A DNA stretch of 37,153 nt from Strigomonas culicis (lineage: Eukaryota; Euglenozoa; Kinetoplastea; Trypanosomatida; Trypanosomatidae): assembly GCA_000482145.1 (NCBI GenBank), contig AUXH01000130.1:1-37153 (forward strand), in the 5' to 3' direction. The notes under the pieces are model-generated. The model made no database searches. It had not been told where the DNA came from and saw only the letters and a list, made by a program, of their open reading frames with translations. Below, piece after piece: positions 1 through 7,795 of the stretch (position 1 is its first letter; each line of letters begins with the position of its first letter). Both the position numbers and the translations under genes were made by a program.

Positions 1-436
1 GGATGTTCACGAGCGCCGCCTCAGCGATGGCCTGGTGGTCCTCGCGAGGGTCCGTCACGATGAGCACGCGCGGCTGCAGGTACTTCTTCTGGATCTGGTT
101 CGTGAAGGTACCGGGGATGAAGCGGCCCGCGGTGAAGCTGGTGCCCACGTACTGGGAGAACTTGTAGATGGCGCGCTGGCCGTACAGGGGCACGGAGCAC
201 ACGCACACATCCTGGGGGTTCTCCACAGCGGCGATCACGCGCGCGGCAAGCACGAGCTTCTCCCACGTCATGTGGAGGTCGAACACGTTGATGCCCTCAC
301 CGGTGCGCTTGTAGATGTACTTCTTCATCGCATTGCTGTTGTTCTTGGTACCAACGTGGCAGCGCATCGCAAGGAGCTTCTGCGCGTCGCTCTCCTTCAT
401 GCGGAGAACCTTGGAGCCGGACTCAACAGCGGTCAT
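1..436 (-). CDS. RPSA: 40S ribosomal protein SA (uS2), 3' part cut by window edge
   Basis: Structural protein of the small ribosomal subunit, the eukaryotic uS2 homologue. The first 145 residues are visible. They carry the family hallmarks in order: a lysine-rich YIYKR segment near residue 40, the TWEKL..AAR helix, AAVENPQDV, a GQRA motif, then [14 protein letters not shown] and the [10 protein letters not shown] segment. All match uS2/RPSA of other eukaryotes closely. The ATG at 434-436 sits in a CACC context just after a good splice acceptor at 472-473, giving a 35-base leader. The gene runs off the left edge, so the C-terminal half cannot be judged. The frame is uninterrupted and GC-rich, as expected for a highly expressed gene. 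A long open frame on the opposite strand here is only a GC-driven shadow. Confidence 0.96.
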   Translation of the reverse strand, partial: MTAVESGSKVLRMKESDAQKLLAMRCHVGTKNNSNAMKKYIYKRTGEGINVFDLHMTWEKLVLAARVIAAVENPQDVCVCSVPLYGQRAIYKFSQYVGTSFTAGRFIPGTFTNQIQKKYLQPRVLIVTDPREDHQAIAEAALVNI

Positions 437-471
437 GGTGGGCGAGTGGTGGAGATGGGAAGCTTAAAGAT

Positions 472-512
472 CTGTAGGGGTAAATAGGCAAAAAAAAAAT
501 AGGAAGAAGGAA
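472..512 (-). promoter_or_regulatory. trans-splice signal for RPSA
   Basis: On the sense strand a run of ten T flanked by more pyrimidines (plus-strand A-run near 490-499) is followed by CCCCTACAG. The AG falls at 473-472. The predicted leader is 35 bases long. This is the normal layout of a spliced-leader addition site in trypanosomatids. Confidence 0.6.
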
Positions 513-718
513 ATTATAGCAAAGGAAATCAGTCAGAAAGCGTTCAGTGCTATGTGCGTTTAGCAATTGATGCAAAGAGAAACACTGCAGTGTTATACAA
601 CAAGGTTTTCATGCAGCAATAAAAACAACACTCCAATTCTTGTAGAATTGAAATGCAAATTGTTTTATTATAATATACAAGTGGAAAGGTAACGGTACAA
701 GGAGGACCAGACGCGCTA

Positions 719-1465
719 TTACTGCAACTGTAGACGATCGATCTTGGCTACCAGCTGTTCAATTACTCTATTCTTTTCCAATAGCATATTGTAATATCTC
801 TCTTCTCCTTCCTTCTGCTTGTTCGTGATCTCGTCCTGTAGGAAGGCAATCGTCTTATCCTTCTGCTGTAGAAGACTCTGTAAGCTGCCAATTTGCTGCC
901 GATACTCCTCTACTACATTGAATTGTTTATCCATGGTATTGAGCGCATTGGTATATTCTACAATATCTCTGCTGTACTGGTCCATGTTGTGAATCGTGTT
1001 CGCTTCCTTCAACTCCTCGGCCAGCTGAGCAGCTACCGCTTTGAGCTTTTGTACGTTCCGCTGTAGAATGCGATTATTGAATAGCACTCGGTTGTACTCT
1101 TCTACCGAGGGTGGTTCTGCAGCCTGGGTACCGTCGTACGCGCTGAGGATGGCATCCAGCTCGGGGTTGACCGCGTTCATCTCCTTGGCCGTGTCGCTCG
1201 GATTTGGTGCAGTATTCCGATTTAATGGGAAGGCATAGCGCGACAGGGTCTCATTCTTCTCCGCTGAGACCACGCCCTCACCCGTCGGAACCGCACCCGT
1301 CCTCTCGTGCTGCAACAAGACCTTCTGATCCGCCACTGGCACCTGGAGGTCGGAGTTCACCTCTCGGGATGCGGCGGAGGAAGAGGCAGAAGTATCATTG
1401 GACAAGTAACCCAGTGGTGATGACACGTCAAAGAAGGTAAGTGGGTTCACTCTAGGCTCCGTCAT
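719..1465 (-). CDS. hypothetical coiled-coil protein, 248 aa
   Basis: I do not recognise this protein. The first 90 residues are polar, Ser/Ala-rich and probably disordered. From about residue 118 (VEEYNRVLFNNRILQ) to the end the sequence is rich in Leu, Glu, Lys and Gln with heptad spacing, indicating coiled coil with a short break near residues 155-170. There is no signal peptide, membrane segment or catalytic motif. The ATG at 1463-1465 follows a splice acceptor AG at 1490-1489 by 23 bases. Base composition is less GC-rich than in the neighbours. Such short coiled-coil proteins in trypanosomatids are often cytoskeletal or flagellar, but nothing here proves that. Confidence 0.8.
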   Translation of the reverse strand: MTEPRVNPLTFFDVSSPLGYLSNDTSASSSAASREVNSDLQVPVADQKVLLQHERTGAVPTGEGVVSAEKNETLSRYAFPLNRNTAPNPSDTAKEMNAVNPELDAILSAYDGTQAAEPPSVEEYNRVLFNNRILQRNVQKLKAVAAQLAEELKEANTIHNMDQYSRDIVEYTNALNTMDKQFNVVEEYRQQIGSLQSLLQQKDKTIAFLQDEITNKQKEGEERYYNMLLEKNRVIEQLVAKIDRLQLQ

Positions 1466-2149
1466 GTCGAAAACAAGGTCCTTTGATTCTTCGAAACAGA
1501 GAGTGTGAAAGAGAAAAACACCAAAGACACGAATGAACCGCGGCCAAACGCAGATGACCAGACAGTTACAACATGGAACGGGTCAAAAACACAGCACACA
1601 CACTACCATTACGTGAAAGATATTTCAAACACATTTCTATATCCCTTTCGGAAAATTCTAACTCTTTCTCTGGTTTCCGCTCATCATCGTAGTCTAGAAA
1701 GGAATCCTTTATTACACCGTTACGAATTCACTGTTATCGGTATTATTAGTAAACAGGAAGGAAAAAACCTGGAAAAACGATGCAAAGAGAGAAACACAAA
1801 AAAGTGCTACACACACGTCACGATCACAACATTACGCAACACCTGAAAAAAAAAAGAACGCAAAAGGAAGTACTTGAAACAAACGAATAAACAAACAACA
1901 ACTGAAAAAAAAAAAACCAACACCAACAATATCAATGAAAGTAGATTTTTTTTTAAAACAAACAAAACACATGCATTATCCGAAATACTCGGCATACAAT
2001 GATAAACGAACGGACAAACAAAAAAAAAAAATCAAAGTCCTCCAAACAACAACAATGCCAACAACGAGGGTGGCAAAATATGTGACGAAATAGAGTCTTT
2101 GTAGCTCACACTGTGAGCCTAGTAGTGCGTGTGTGTATGTAGATGCGCT
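1466..2149. other. intergenic region, A-rich on plus strand
   Basis: This 684-base spacer holds the 3' UTR of the porin-like gene and the splice region of the coiled-coil gene. It contains several A-runs of 10 to 12 (near 1845-1855, 1905-1916 and 2020-2030), which are T-runs in the sense direction, and many CAAA or AACA motifs. Short open frames exist on both strands, but they are low-complexity translations of these tracts, so no gene is called. Confidence 0.7.
1489..1520 (-). promoter_or_regulatory. trans-splice signal for the 248-aa coiled-coil gene
   Basis: The sense strand reads TTTTTCTCTTTCACACTCTC, then TTTCGAAG, placing the acceptor AG at 1490-1489. The predicted leader is 23 bases. 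Confidence 0.5.
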
Positions 2150-2992
2150 TTAATCCACAGGGACATCTTCGTTGGTGAAGCGCACGCCGACGGAAGGCCT
2201 CACGCAGCTAGAGGTCGTCAGAGGTCGCGTGCATGTGAGTGTAACCTTCCACATGTCCTGTACATTACGAATGGCAGTGATTGTGGATGTGGCATCCGAT
2301 ACATTGATGTTGAAGAGCATCTTGGCCCCGCAAGGAGACCTCCCCTGGCAGCCTACGATGAAGCGCTGGGACTCGGAGATGACGGCGGCGTCTAGGTAGG
2401 ATGACACTGGCACGCGGAGGTGCAGACCCAACCCGCGCAAGAAGCTGTACTTGGCCAAAATGTCGCCCTGACTGAACGCGGGGCAGCCGTTCTGTACGGC
2501 CAGGACCGTGAAGTCCTTCAGCCCGCTCCGTCGCGGGTCGTAGTGCACCTCCATCCCTAGAAGCGCATCCTTCGTGAGACAGGTGCTGACGGCGGCGGAG
2601 CCGCTGCCACCGTCGGCGAGTAGACTGTGCACCTCCGCGTGGAAGACGGGGTGCGACGCCGTGTACTTCAGTGTCGTGCTCGAGCACGCAAACTCTATCG
2701 TCTGCGCTATATTGTCGCGCGCCCAATTGTACTCAAAGGTGGGCAGGAAGCGGAACCAGGAGGACGGGTTCACAGAGACGGCGCACTTGGTCAGCAGGTT
2801 GAGAGCAGATGAGCGATAGCTCAGGTGCACGCCCACATTCTTCTGCTCGGCGAAGGGAAAGTAGTTCACAACGTCGTCGGATATCGGCTCCGTAGCGTCA
2901 AGGTGCCAGCCCTTCACGCGGTCGCACTTCGTGAGATAGTCCTCCACCGTGTGGGCAATCTCCTTGTACGACAGAGGTGATGGTTGGCTCAT
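2150..2992 (-). CDS. probable VDAC/porin-3-like outer-membrane beta-barrel protein, 280 aa
   Basis: The length of 280 residues is that of a typical mitochondrial VDAC (about 283). The N-terminus (SYKEIAHTVEDYLTK) could be the amphipathic helix that opens VDAC and Tom40 proteins. The rest alternates polar and hydrophobic residues in short strands separated by turns, with no hydrophobic helix. The last strands (WKVTLTCTRPL, then PSVGVRFTNE) resemble the final beta-hairpin and sorting signal of the family. If correct, it sits in the mitochondrial outer membrane as a metabolite channel or as a divergent VDAC-like or import-pore subunit. The frame stays open for 11 codons upstream, but that longer form would begin at GTG (3023-3025). 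The ATG at 2990-2992 is chosen. The assignment rests on overall pattern and length, not on a diagnostic motif. Confidence 0.45.
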   Translation of the reverse strand: MSQPSPLSYKEIAHTVEDYLTKCDRVKGWHLDATEPISDDVVNYFPFAEQKNVGVHLSYRSSALNLLTKCAVSVNPSSWFRFLPTFEYNWARDNIAQTIEFACSSTTLKYTASHPVFHAEVHSLLADGGSGSAAVSTCLTKDALLGMEVHYDPRRSGLKDFTVLAVQNGCPAFSQGDILAKYSFLRGLGLHLRVPVSSYLDAAVISESQRFIVGCQGRSPCGAKMLFNINVSDATSTITAIRNVQDMWKVTLTCTRPLTTSSCVRPSVGVRFTNEDVPVD

Positions 2993-3571
2993 AGTGAATA
3001 AGTAGAGAAAGGGTAAGCGGTACACGCGAACAGATGTAACGATACCTCAGGGAGATGAAGAAAAGTAAAAGGTGATGATACGACAGTATACGTTAAAGAG
3101 ACCTAAGGAACTATATTTTAGCTACTTTCCAAAAAGGTAAACAATAAAAACAATTGAGATGTGAAGAGCAACAGATTTAGAACGGTAAGGCGGGGCAGTA
3201 CAAGTGGCACATTGTTTTCTCTCGTTGTAACAAAAACAAGCGAAACGGAAATCGGGTTTGCAAAGTTCACTGGGGCGAGAGGCCGATGACAACTCTCTTT
3301 TTTGTTGTTGATGAAGTTGAACACGACCAAATCAGTTGACCGAAACGCACCTATACTATATCGATAAAAAAAAAAAAGAAACAACAACAATAATAATAGT
3401 AGCTATGTTTTCTCTTGTTCTGTGTGTGCACTTACATATACATATGAAAGTTATAACAGACGATAGATGTTTTATACAAAGAAAGCAAAACTCAGTTCAG
3501 CAAGTGGCATCTTCTTGTGTGCGTATTCATTTGTTAGGTAGTTGTATATAGAATAGCAAACCAGCATAAAA
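2993..3571. other. intergenic region between porin-like and VHS genes
   Basis: This 579-base spacer contains the splice signal of the porin-like gene near its left end and the 3' UTR of the VHS gene. There is an A-run of 12 near 3366-3377 and AT-rich low-complexity sequence around it. A 90-codon minus frame (3118-3390) and a 71-codon plus frame are low-complexity and are not called. I see no RNA gene. Confidence 0.65.
3046..3073 (-). promoter_or_regulatory. trans-splice signal for the porin-like gene
   Basis: In sense, CCTTTTACTTTTCTTCATCT precedes CCCTGAG, so the acceptor AG is at 3047-3046. The predicted leader is about 53 bases and lies downstream of the GTG that opens the longer frame by only 20 bases. 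Confidence 0.5.
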
Positions 3572-5026
3572 TTAACGGCCCTCAAGGAAAGCATCAAAGT
3601 CGTCATCGTTTAATGGTACCGAGCTCTTTAAAGGAGACGCAGCCTTCGCCGCTGGAGCAGGCGCAGGCTTTGCCGGTGCCGGCACCTCCTTACCGGACGG
3701 TTGGGCCTGCGGCGGCGCGGCCGCGCTCGCGGCTTCCTTGCGCTCCTCTGCGACTGCCGCCGCCTTCTCTGCGGGGATATAGGGTGCCTCCTCCTCCGCG
3801 GGCGGGGCGGGGGGCGGGACTAGCACGGCCGCCTCCTCCAGCTCGTCGGCGGCCGCGGCCGGGCCCGCGAGGCGGTGCGTGGGGTCCGCGTGGCTCTGCG
3901 CGGCGGCGCCGGCCTGCGGGGCGAACATGTCGTCCAGCAGCTGCGCGTTGGCGGCCTTGTTCGGTGACGACGTGGCGGCGACCGCCTCGGCCGCAGCCGG
4001 CGGCCTCGCCGGCGGGGCGTCCTTGGGCGCGCCAAAGAGATCGTCGTAGTTCGCGGCGGGGGGTGCGGAAGTACCCGCCGCGCCCTGCGGGTACTTCGCC
4101 TGCGCCCCGGGCGGCGACGCGTTCCGCCGCTCGTTCACGCTCCGCAGCACGGCGGTCTGGCTGTCGTTGACGGAGCGCAGCACCTCCTTGTCCACATTCA
4201 GGTTGGAGGAGATGAGCGTCGTGACGTACGTCTGATCCAACGACACCTTGTTCTGAAAGCTCAAGATGATCTCGTCCAGCGCGACGGTGCCGTCGGGGCC
4301 GCGCTCCGCGTTGTTCAGGTACTCCGACAAGGCGACGCACGTCTCGAGCATGGTGGAGATGGTCTTCTCGGTGGGCAGGTCGATCGGGATGGCGTCTACG
4401 ATGCGGCGCCTCTCGCGGATCGGCCGCGAGCCGGAGCCGTCGTGCGCGCGCGGCCGTCCGTGGTGGCCGCTGTGCGTCTGGGCATTCCTATCCAGCTTGA
4501 TGCGCACGTTCCGGTCGGATTTGATGCCATCGAAGGCGTGCGGCCCGCTGATCTTGAGCACGTCCCCCGCGAGCGACGCCAGCAGGTGCAGGCGTGCGTC
4601 GGGGTGTCCGGCAAACCACACGGCGAGGTTCTGGATCAGATGCAGTGCCGCCTCGCGCGCCTGCATGCCACGCGCCAGCTTGGGCGGGTCCGTCGCCAGC
4701 CGCTCCAGGTCGCGCAGGAAACCCTTCTGCGAGGCGACCTCGAGGTGGAAGGCCGTGGAGCACTCCCGCATCATGTACTCAATCAGGACGACGGTGAGGT
4801 GCTGCACCGCGGGGTCCTCGTTCGTCACACGGCGGCGCAGCGCGCGGACCACCTCGACGACGGTGTCCGGCGTCTTGAGGACCGTCAAGCACAGAAACTT
4901 GACGTGGTCACCTGACGGGGACGCAAGGGAGGGCACCGTGCACTCCTCTACAATTTCCATGTAGGCAGTGGGAATGATGCGCGACGCCTTGTCCTTCACC
5001 TCCTCAACAAATGATAGATGAATCAT
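3572..5026 (-). CDS. VHS-domain endosomal/clathrin adaptor (TOM1/GGA-like), 484 aa
   Basis: Residues 1-150 form a VHS domain: paired helices with VVEVVRALRRRV, a VQHLTVVLIEYMMREC segment and FHLEVASQKGFL, matching the conserved core of Hrs/STAM/TOM1/GGA proteins, which read cargo on endosome or Golgi membranes. Residues about 217-300 are helical and may be a GAT-like domain; they include a short duplicated VLRSVN motif. The remainder is Ala/Pro-rich and disordered. It carries three acidic-phenylalanine motifs: DDLFG (about 328), LLDDMF (about 363, resembling a clathrin box) and the C-terminal DDDFDAFLEGR. Such motifs bind adaptor ear domains or clathrin. No FYVE, UIM or SH3 domain is present, so it is not Hrs or STAM. 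The frame extends six codons upstream to a TTG; the ATG at 5024-5026 is the better start. Confidence 0.85.
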   Translation of the reverse strand: MIHLSFVEEVKDKASRIIPTAYMEIVEECTVPSLASPSGDHVKFLCLTVLKTPDTVVEVVRALRRRVTNEDPAVQHLTVVLIEYMMRECSTAFHLEVASQKGFLRDLERLATDPPKLARGMQAREAALHLIQNLAVWFAGHPDARLHLLASLAGDVLKISGPHAFDGIKSDRNVRIKLDRNAQTHSGHHGRPRAHDGSGSRPIRERRRIVDAIPIDLPTEKTISTMLETCVALSEYLNNAERGPDGTVALDEIILSFQNKVSLDQTYVTTLISSNLNVDKEVLRSVNDSQTAVLRSVNERRNASPPGAQAKYPQGAAGTSAPPAANYDDLFGAPKDAPPARPPAAAEAVAATSSPNKAANAQLLDDMFAPQAGAAAQSHADPTHRLAGPAAAADELEEAAVLVPPPAPPAEEEAPYIPAEKAAAVAEERKEAASAAAPPQAQPSGKEVPAPAKPAPAPAAKAASPLKSSVPLNDDDFDAFLEGR

Positions 5027-5560
5027 GGTGAAGAAGTAGAACAAAGGAAGAAAAGAATAACAATAAAAGGTGTATAAACTGTCGGAGAAGACGGCGTTGA
5101 AGAAAGAAAGAAAAAAGGTGTATGAGGTAGAGAGAGAAAGAGATAGAAGAGAGGATCGCTATTAAAAAAAAAGGAAGAAGTTACAATTCACTTGCAAACA
5201 GGCAAGTGCAAAAATGATCGCGTAAACTCGTGGCGTATGTTTTCCCATCCAGTACTGAAGTGAAAATGAAAATGAAAAACAAATTGAAAAAAAACGATGA
5301 AATGCTCTAACAAAATGAAAGAAGATAGTCAAAACAACAACAAAAGAAACAAAAAAAAAAGGTAGGTGTGCTTGGATTCTCTCTTGTTTTGTTTTTTTTG
5401 CTGCACGTGAAGTAATAAGCTTGTATTATAGCGAGCGGCAATATGTCCTAAAAAAAGTCTTGCCGTTAGACAGCAACATCACAAACGGAATGGGAAAGGC
5501 AAAAAAAAAAAAAACAGCACGCTAGTATATTCATTGGATGGTTTCGCCCTGTCTTTTTCT
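5027..5560. other. intergenic region between VHS and kinesin-like genes
   Basis: This 534-base spacer has repeated purine tracts on the plus strand: GAAAGA and GAGAGAAAGAGA near 5100-5155, and A-runs near 5165-5173, 5350-5360 and 5500-5514. These are pyrimidine tracts in the direction of transcription. It carries the splice signal of the VHS gene and the 3' UTR of the kinesin-like gene. No coding or RNA gene was recognised. Confidence 0.65.
5079..5117 (-). promoter_or_regulatory. trans-splice signal for the VHS gene
   Basis: The sense tract CTTTTTTCTTTCTTTCTTC is followed by GTCTTCTCCGACAG, with the AG at 5080-5079. The predicted leader of about 52 bases is itself pyrimidine-rich. Confidence 0.5.
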
Positions 5561-7411
5561 TTACATTGTAGAGCAACATTGTGCCTTCTTTTGGTCAAGC
5601 TCTTCCTGCAGACGCTTCGTCTCCGCCTCTGCATCGGCAGTCTCCTTCTCATATTGCTTAATCTCCTTCAATAACTTGTCCTTCTCGAGGCTTGGGCCGG
5701 CAGTAACAACCGCCTTGTCGTACTCTGCGCTGATCTTCTGTATCTGCGGTGCGGTATTGTCAGAGGCCTTGATGGCAATCATTTCTTCCTTCATGCGCTC
5801 AATCGCCTTCTGGTCCTCCCTGTGTAGAACGGACGACTCGATGAACTGCGCGCGCTGCTCCTCCGGTGAGGCCGTGTTGATGTACGCAATTCGATCCACA
5901 TATGCCTTCTCATCCTCGAAGGCCTTAATAGTGTCCAGGGGGATCTTTGCCTTGGCCTCTTCATCCCGGATCTTCTTCTCCAGAAGTTCTGTGCGCGCCT
6001 TGGCGTCATTCACGGCCTTCACAACCTCTTTTGTTGCCTTGTCCTTGGCCGTCTTGTTGTCTTCGACGACCTGCATCTCCTTCTTTTTGGCGGACAGCTC
6101 CTTGGACATCTCTCCCTTGACGCGGTTCGTCTTGTCCACCTCAATGTTGCGGGACACCGTCATGAGCTGTACGCGCTGCCGCGTATCGGTGAGATTGGTG
6201 TTCACCTCGTTGTACTTGGCCTCCCGCTTCATGAGCTCCACCTCGCGCGCGTTGAGCTCCTTCTGGACCGTCTGCATCGCCTCGCTCTGCCTCCGCACGG
6301 TGACCTTGAGGCCCTTCACCTCGTCGGCCAGCCGCCGCATCTCGACGAGACTCTCATCGTTGCTCTGCCTCGGCTTACCCTTGAGCTTCTGTACCTTGAG
6401 GGAGAAGATGAGCGTGTTCACGTTCTCGCGCACGTGCTCGTAGTAGGGGCTCAGGCAGTCCACGAAGGTGATGTTGTAGCCCTGCGTGAAGATCCCCGGG
6501 TGCAGCCGCGTGAAGGCGGTCTCGCGCGTCGGCACCTTGGCCAGCGGGTTCTCGCCGCTGTCGTGCTCCACGGCCACGTCGACGACGCGCTGGAAGCCGG
6601 CGGGCAGGTTGCGCAGAATGACAAAGACCACCTGCACACGGCGCGACTTGGTCACCGACTGGCCGACGTTTTCCGGATCGTCGAACTCGAAGGTCTCCGT
6701 GAAGCGGATGGTGACGGTGTGGGTGCTGTTTCGCTTCTTGACCACCTTGATCAGCTGCTTGAGCAGGGCACGGAGATCGTGAGAGCCCCGGATCTCCGTT
6801 GTGGTCACACCGTGCAGGCGAGCCCCGTCAGGACCCATCTGCACCTTCAACTCCACAGGATCCCCGGCCCCCGGCCTGGTGCGGCGAATGGCCAGCAAGT
6901 CAACGTAGGAGTCACCCGAGATATCCACGGCCTCCATCTCTGCCAGGACCACGCTGTTTTCCTGCCTCTGCCTCTCAAACGCCGTGAAGATTTCCTCGCT
7001 AAAGCGGGGGAGCAGCCCGCGCTCGGGGCCGTCCACGTCGTCGCCGTACAGCGTGTAGTTGCGTCCGCTGCCGGAGCCACCGGCGATGCAAAACGCCGCG
7101 TTGTAGCCGTCGACGATGGACGGCAGCACGGGCACCACCACCCTCTCATACACTTCCTTCTGCGACAGCGGTCTCGCCCGTCGCTCGCCGTCTTGGGCCT
7201 TGAAGCACCAGAGGACGTCCAGCGGGGTGAAAACGCCGTTCTTCCGTGGCTCAAAGTTGTTCTGCGGGTCTAACACCGTGAGGGTGGAGCTGCCGTCAAA
7301 GAGAATCGCTTCACGGGGAACCAGCTGACCTTCCGCGCAGACGTTTTCCTCGATGCTGGTAAAAGGCCTGACACGCGCGAATACGCGACTGGGGTTACCC
7401 TTGGAAGCCAT
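5561..7411 (-). CDS. degenerate kinesin-like protein with C-terminal CaaX box, 616 aa
   Basis: Residues 5-345 follow the kinesin motor fold: VFARVRPF is strand beta1, VLPSIVDGYNAAFCIAGG precedes the P-loop, and KVPTRETAFTRLHPGIFTQG followed by ITFVDCLSP matches the conserved end of the motor (VPYRdSKLTrLL..SLGG..., then SP). The nucleotide motifs are broken. The P-loop GQTGSGKT is GGSGSGRN at residues 111-118, the switch I NxxSSRSH is reduced to KKRNSTH, and no DLAGSE switch II can be found where VQVVFVILRNLPA lies. ATP hydrolysis is therefore unlikely. Residues about 350-610 are a long coiled coil. The protein ends in CCSTM, a good farnesylation CaaX box with an extra Cys. It is probably a membrane- or microtubule-attached scaffold rather than a motor. 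The ATG at 7409-7411 follows a clear splice site. Confidence 0.85.
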   Translation of the reverse strand: MASKGNPSRVFARVRPFTSIEENVCAEGQLVPREAILFDGSSTLTVLDPQNNFEPRKNGVFTPLDVLWCFKAQDGERRARPLSQKEVYERVVVPVLPSIVDGYNAAFCIAGGSGSGRNYTLYGDDVDGPERGLLPRFSEEIFTAFERQRQENSVVLAEMEAVDISGDSYVDLLAIRRTRPGAGDPVELKVQMGPDGARLHGVTTTEIRGSHDLRALLKQLIKVVKKRNSTHTVTIRFTETFEFDDPENVGQSVTKSRRVQVVFVILRNLPAGFQRVVDVAVEHDSGENPLAKVPTRETAFTRLHPGIFTQGYNITFVDCLSPYYEHVRENVNTLIFSLKVQKLKGKPRQSNDESLVEMRRLADEVKGLKVTVRRQSEAMQTVQKELNAREVELMKREAKYNEVNTNLTDTRQRVQLMTVSRNIEVDKTNRVKGEMSKELSAKKKEMQVVEDNKTAKDKATKEVVKAVNDAKARTELLEKKIRDEEAKAKIPLDTIKAFEDEKAYVDRIAYINTASPEEQRAQFIESSVLHREDQKAIERMKEEMIAIKASDNTAPQIQKISAEYDKAVVTAGPSLEKDKLLKEIKQYEKETADAEAETKRLQEELDQKKAQCCSTM

Positions 7412-7795
7412 GTTTACAGTTTGAAAAGTAAAAAATCAAAGGGAATAAATACAAAACAGCAAACTTGACGGTAAAGGACCAAACTAAGAAGGAAAAAGAA
7501 ATAACTAATACGATGTGAGCGTTAAACAAACGATATCGATACCAACGACGAGAGAAAAAAAAAGGAAAGTATGGTAGATCTAGATATAGCTTGAATTAAA
7601 TACTAGAGAAAGAAGAATGGTAAGACGATTAAAGATGAGAGAAAGTAGTGAATAGAAGATAGGATTCAGTTTTTTCTTTGCTTTCCTCTCCACATGCGCA
7701 TACCCTCTAGTATTATAGTCTTTTTTTTTTACCGTTTACCTGTTTGTTAACAAATTAATAATAATAACCTCTACAGTAAGTGGATCGCATTACAC
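7412..7795. other. intergenic region between kinesin-like gene and CWC22
   Basis: This 384-base spacer contains the strong splice acceptor of the kinesin-like gene near its left end, then A/G-rich plus-strand sequence. A T-run of ten near 7721-7730 becomes an A-run in sense and belongs to the 3' UTR of CWC22. Nothing else was recognised. Confidence 0.65.
7484..7503 (-). promoter_or_regulatory. trans-splice signal for the kinesin-like gene
   Basis: The sense sequence TTATTTCTTTTTCCTTCTTAG is a near-ideal pyrimidine tract plus acceptor, with the AG at 7485-7484. The predicted leader is 72 bases. Confidence 0.7.

Noticed and set aside
1807..1995. A 62-codon hydrophobic minus-strand frame in the spacer
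   Set aside because: It is Phe/Leu/Val-rich only because it translates T-rich spacer sequence.
2993..3025. N-terminal extension of the porin-like protein
   Set aside because: The longer frame starts at GTG, not ATG, and standard nuclear genes of this group start at ATG.
6436..6471. FVDCLSPYYE read at first as a broken kinesin switch II (DLAGSE)
   Set aside because: Its position after TRETAFTRL and its continuation into NTLIFSLKVQKLK match the later CVSP region of the motor; switch II should lie earlier, where no DLAGSE exists.
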